The notes beneath the pieces are model-generated. The model ran no database searches. It was not told the origin of the DNA and saw nothing but the letters and a program-made list of their open reading frames with translations. Source: Tetrahymena elliotti 4EA (lineage: Eukaryota > Ciliophora > Oligohymenophorea > Hymenostomatida > Tetrahymenidae). Taken from it: a stretch of DNA of 64,000 bases. Location of the stretch: the NCBI GenBank assembly GCA_000231825.2, contig JH720395.1:16179-80178 (forward strand), written 5' to 3'. The first letter of the stretch is position 1; each line of letters begins with the position of its first letter. The position numbers and the translations under genes are program-made. Below are positions 61,170-64,000 of this stretch, piece after piece.

Positions 61170-64000
61170 ATAATAAATATTGAAAAATTATTTTTACTGT
61201 AATTTGAGAATCAAAGTTTAGAGATTAGAGCATTATGTTAAGCCAGATACTAATTCAAACCCTCCGATTTCACCTATATTATTACCGCTTTAAATAGTTA
61301 TAAAAATATACAATATTGAATAAAGAAATCTTAGAATAATGAGAAAAAATAAAATTTTTAATTAAAATTGCAAAGAATAAATAAGCATTAGTGAATGGCC
61401 AAATAAATGACAAGTAAACACTAATATTTAGTCAGTTAAACAGACAGGACTGATAATTATGATGAAAAAATTGTTTATTCATACAAAAATATTTATTGAA
61501 AAACAATCTTTACAATATGAAGAGAGCCAAAATTTAGAGATTAGAGTATAATGCTATGTATCTACCTAATTCTTATGCACCAATTTAGCCAATATTATTG
61601 AAACTTTTAAAAATTATAAAAATATAAGTATTGATTGAATGAGAAATCAGTGATCCAAATAAATATTAAGTAATTTCAAATAAATAAATAAGTTAGTCAT
61701 TCAGTTCCTCTAAAATTAAATTCTTTAATTAATCAAAAGCAGATAATTAATTCTGAAAAAACTATTTTTACTCAAGGTTGAGAGTAAGCTTTTAGAGATT
61801 AGAGCATTGCAATAAGCCTATACTTAATTCTGATGCACCCATTCCTTCAATATCATTATCACTTTAAAAAAATGATTAAATATTAAATAAAAAAATATTG
61901 AAAGAATGTGAAAAGGGGAAGAATTGAATTAAATTGTAAAAAACAAATAAAAATTAATAAACAAGTCAAACAAATATCAAGTTAACCTAACCTAAGTAAA
62001 TTAGTCAGTTATTTAATAAATCACTAATCAATTAAAGTCTTAATTATTCAAAAATGCATAATTAATATTAAAAAACTAATTTTACCCAAGAAAAAGAGTC
62101 AAATTTTAAAGATGAGAACATTTTGCTATCTCTGATCCTAAATTTTATACTCCTATTTCACCAATTCTATTGCTTTATAAAAATAAAAAAAATAGAAAGC
62201 ATGAAATAAATAAAAAATAAAGATGTGAATCAACAAATTTAAAAGATGAAAATAAAAGTTATTGATTGAGCTGAGCTAAATATAAATTCAGTTAACCCAA
62301 ATAAATCAATTTATCATTCTACTCTCATATTTAAAATTTTCAATTTATTGAAAATGTATAATTGATATTGAACTATTATTTTTACACTAGGCTAAGGTTC
62401 AAAGTTAATTGAAGAGTCAACTCTTAAAGAATAGAGCATTATGCTAAGCTAATACTTAATTTTTAAAGACCCATACTGCCAAATTTATTATGACTTTTAA
62501 AATTTCATAAAATTAGAAACGATCAAATAAATTAATAAAAAGAGAATATAGAAATGTGAATTAAATTTAAAAAAGTAAATAAAAATCATTTGTTTGGTGA
62601 GCTGAGCCAAATGTTAATTTAACCCAAATAAATTAATTTTTCAGTAGTCAGTATTGACTCATAAATTTAATCCATATTTGATTCAAAAAATAATAAATTA
62701 GCATTTCAAAATAATTTTTACTCAAGGTAAAGAGCCAAAGTTTAGAGCCCTTTTAAAAGTTATAGAATATAAAATATAAAGAATGAGAAAAAGATAAACA
62801 TGTCTATGAAATTTGAAAAAAAATAAAAAAGTTAATGGATGAGCCAAATATTTTGTAAACCCAAAGAAATAACCAGTTATTTTATGATTGATCGATTCAT
62901 TCATAAATTAGTATCTTTAAAAAATATTTGTTAATATTCAATAGAAGTAGATTACTCTAGGTAAAGGATTAACTTTTAGAGATTAAAGCATTGTGATAAG
63001 TAGACACCTAATCTTTACAAACCTATTTCATCAATATTATTTCCACTTTTAATAATATAAATAAATCAATACAACTTTGAAAAAATGAGAAAAAGATAAA
63101 AATGTAAATTAAATTTCTATACAACAAACAAAAATTAATGCTAACAAACAAATATCAAGTAAACCCAAATAAATTAATTAGTCATTCAGTTGCTCATCAA
63201 TTAAATTGTTGACTAAATTATTTAGATATGCTTTATTAATACTAAAAAAATATTTTTACCCTAATAAAAGAGTCAAATTTTAGAGATTAAAGCATTGTGT
63301 TAAGCTCGATCCTAATTCTTGGAAGCCAACTTTACCAATATTATTTAGACTTTTAAAAAAATAATAATAATATTTAATAAAGAAAAAACTAAAAAGTCAA
63401 GAATATAAAAATACAAATTAAATTTGAATAAAAAAAATAAAAATTGATCAGTTAAAAAAATATTAACTAAACAAAAATAAATTTATAAGCCAGCCAGTCA
63501 GTTAATAAGTTGCTCATAAATTAAAATCTTTTTTTATTTATTCATTCAAAAGTATACTGAAAAAGTATTTTTTACAAAAGGTCAAGAGTTAAAGTTTAGA
63601 GATTAGAGCATTGTGCTAAGCACCTACCTAATTTTTATGCACCTATTTTACCAATATCCTTGTATCTTTCAAAAAATAATAAAAATATATATATAAAAAG
63701 CGTTGAAGAAAATAAAATTTGAAAGAATAAGAAAAAGATAAAAATAAGAATTTAACTAGAAAACAACAAATTTAAATTAATAGATTTGTCAAATATCATG
63801 TAAACCCAAATTAATTAGTCAATAATCCTACCATTCATGAATTAATTTTTCTAAAAAGTTTAATGAATATAAAAAACTAAATTTTCCTAATTTAACAGCC
63901 AATGCTGAGGATTAGATTATTTTTTAAAGAGGAATGAATAAAATTACTTCAAATCCACATCTAGGATTAAATGTGAAGATAAATTAGAGCTGAGTAACTT
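61170..64000. repeat. Array 4 of the ~300-bp repeat family
   Basis: About nine cores near 61,218, 61,535, 61,790, 62,109, 62,425, 62,740, 62,977, 63,283 and 63,597, collinear with array 2. The unit near 62,740 is cut short (TTTAGAG runs straight into CCCTTTTAAAAGTTATAG), a deletion of about 90 bp. The shared end border (AAGAGGAATGAATAAAATTA near 63,928) is reached just before the window ends, so the next gene block would be expected to the right. Confidence 0.88.

Noticed and set aside
44200..63700. tRNA-like or SINE-like origin of the ~300-bp repeat core (TGGCTTAGCACAATG resembling an A box, TTTGACTC resembling a B box on the minus strand)
   Set aside because: The two boxes are only about 28 bp apart, the A box misses its final G, and no cloverleaf can be drawn; the likeness is probably chance.
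43000..64000. Whole right part as germline-limited (IES) DNA
   Set aside because: Transposase relics and repeats would fit, but intact signal-peptide genes with conserved cysteines suggest expressed, retained DNA; it cannot be decided from sequence alone.

Overview
The window reads as nuclear DNA of a ciliate that uses genetic code 6 (TAA and TAG read as Gln, TGA the only stop), most likely a Tetrahymena, and probably the macronuclear genome. Support: very high A+T, long reading frames that open only when TAA/TAG are read through, every gene model ending in TGA, and short AT-rich GT..AG introns (mostly 43-110 nt). Under the standard code almost nothing here looks like a gene. All models below were translated by eye with code 6; where exon lengths are given, they sum to a multiple of three.

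Region 1 (about 0.7-19.2 kb) is a run of minus-strand genes: two tandem paralogues of a membrane dCache sensor with TPR-like and vWA-like cytoplasmic parts, the GINS replication subunit PSF2 (five exons, fully resolved), a histidine-phosphotransfer (HPt) protein ending in a CaaX-type prenylation motif, and a VIT+vWA protein. Region 2 (about 20-28.3 kb) holds a giant leucine-rich-repeat gene of the plus strand, a decayed duplicate of its 3' end, and a relic of an IS630/Tc1-type transposase. Region 3 (28.4-41.5 kb) is a plus-strand run: a 1430-residue Ser/Asn/Gln-rich protein ending in what looks like an ALMS motif (basal body/centriole family), a coiled-coil protein with two unusually long introns, a tiny Cys-rich protein, and an unrecognised 442-residue protein.

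Region 4 (about 43-64 kb) is different: it is gene-poor and built from nested segmental duplications. Four arrays of roughly 300-bp repeats, each with a conserved core around GAGATTAGAGCATTGTGCTAAGC-like sequence, alternate with blocks that each carry one small secreted four-cysteine protein gene (three intact paralogues, one relic). A second Tc1/mariner-type transposase relic sits at the left edge, and a 102-bp palindromic, MITE-like insertion with an 8-bp target duplication interrupts one block. The duplication at the right continues past the window end.

Functionally, region 1 contains two sensor-type genes and one phosphorelay-type gene, but no evidence links them into one pathway. The most noteworthy items are the prenylatable HPt protein, the ALMS-motif protein, the secreted paralogues with their repeat arrays, and the MITE-like insertion. 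No convincing tRNA, rRNA, CRISPR or telomere was seen.
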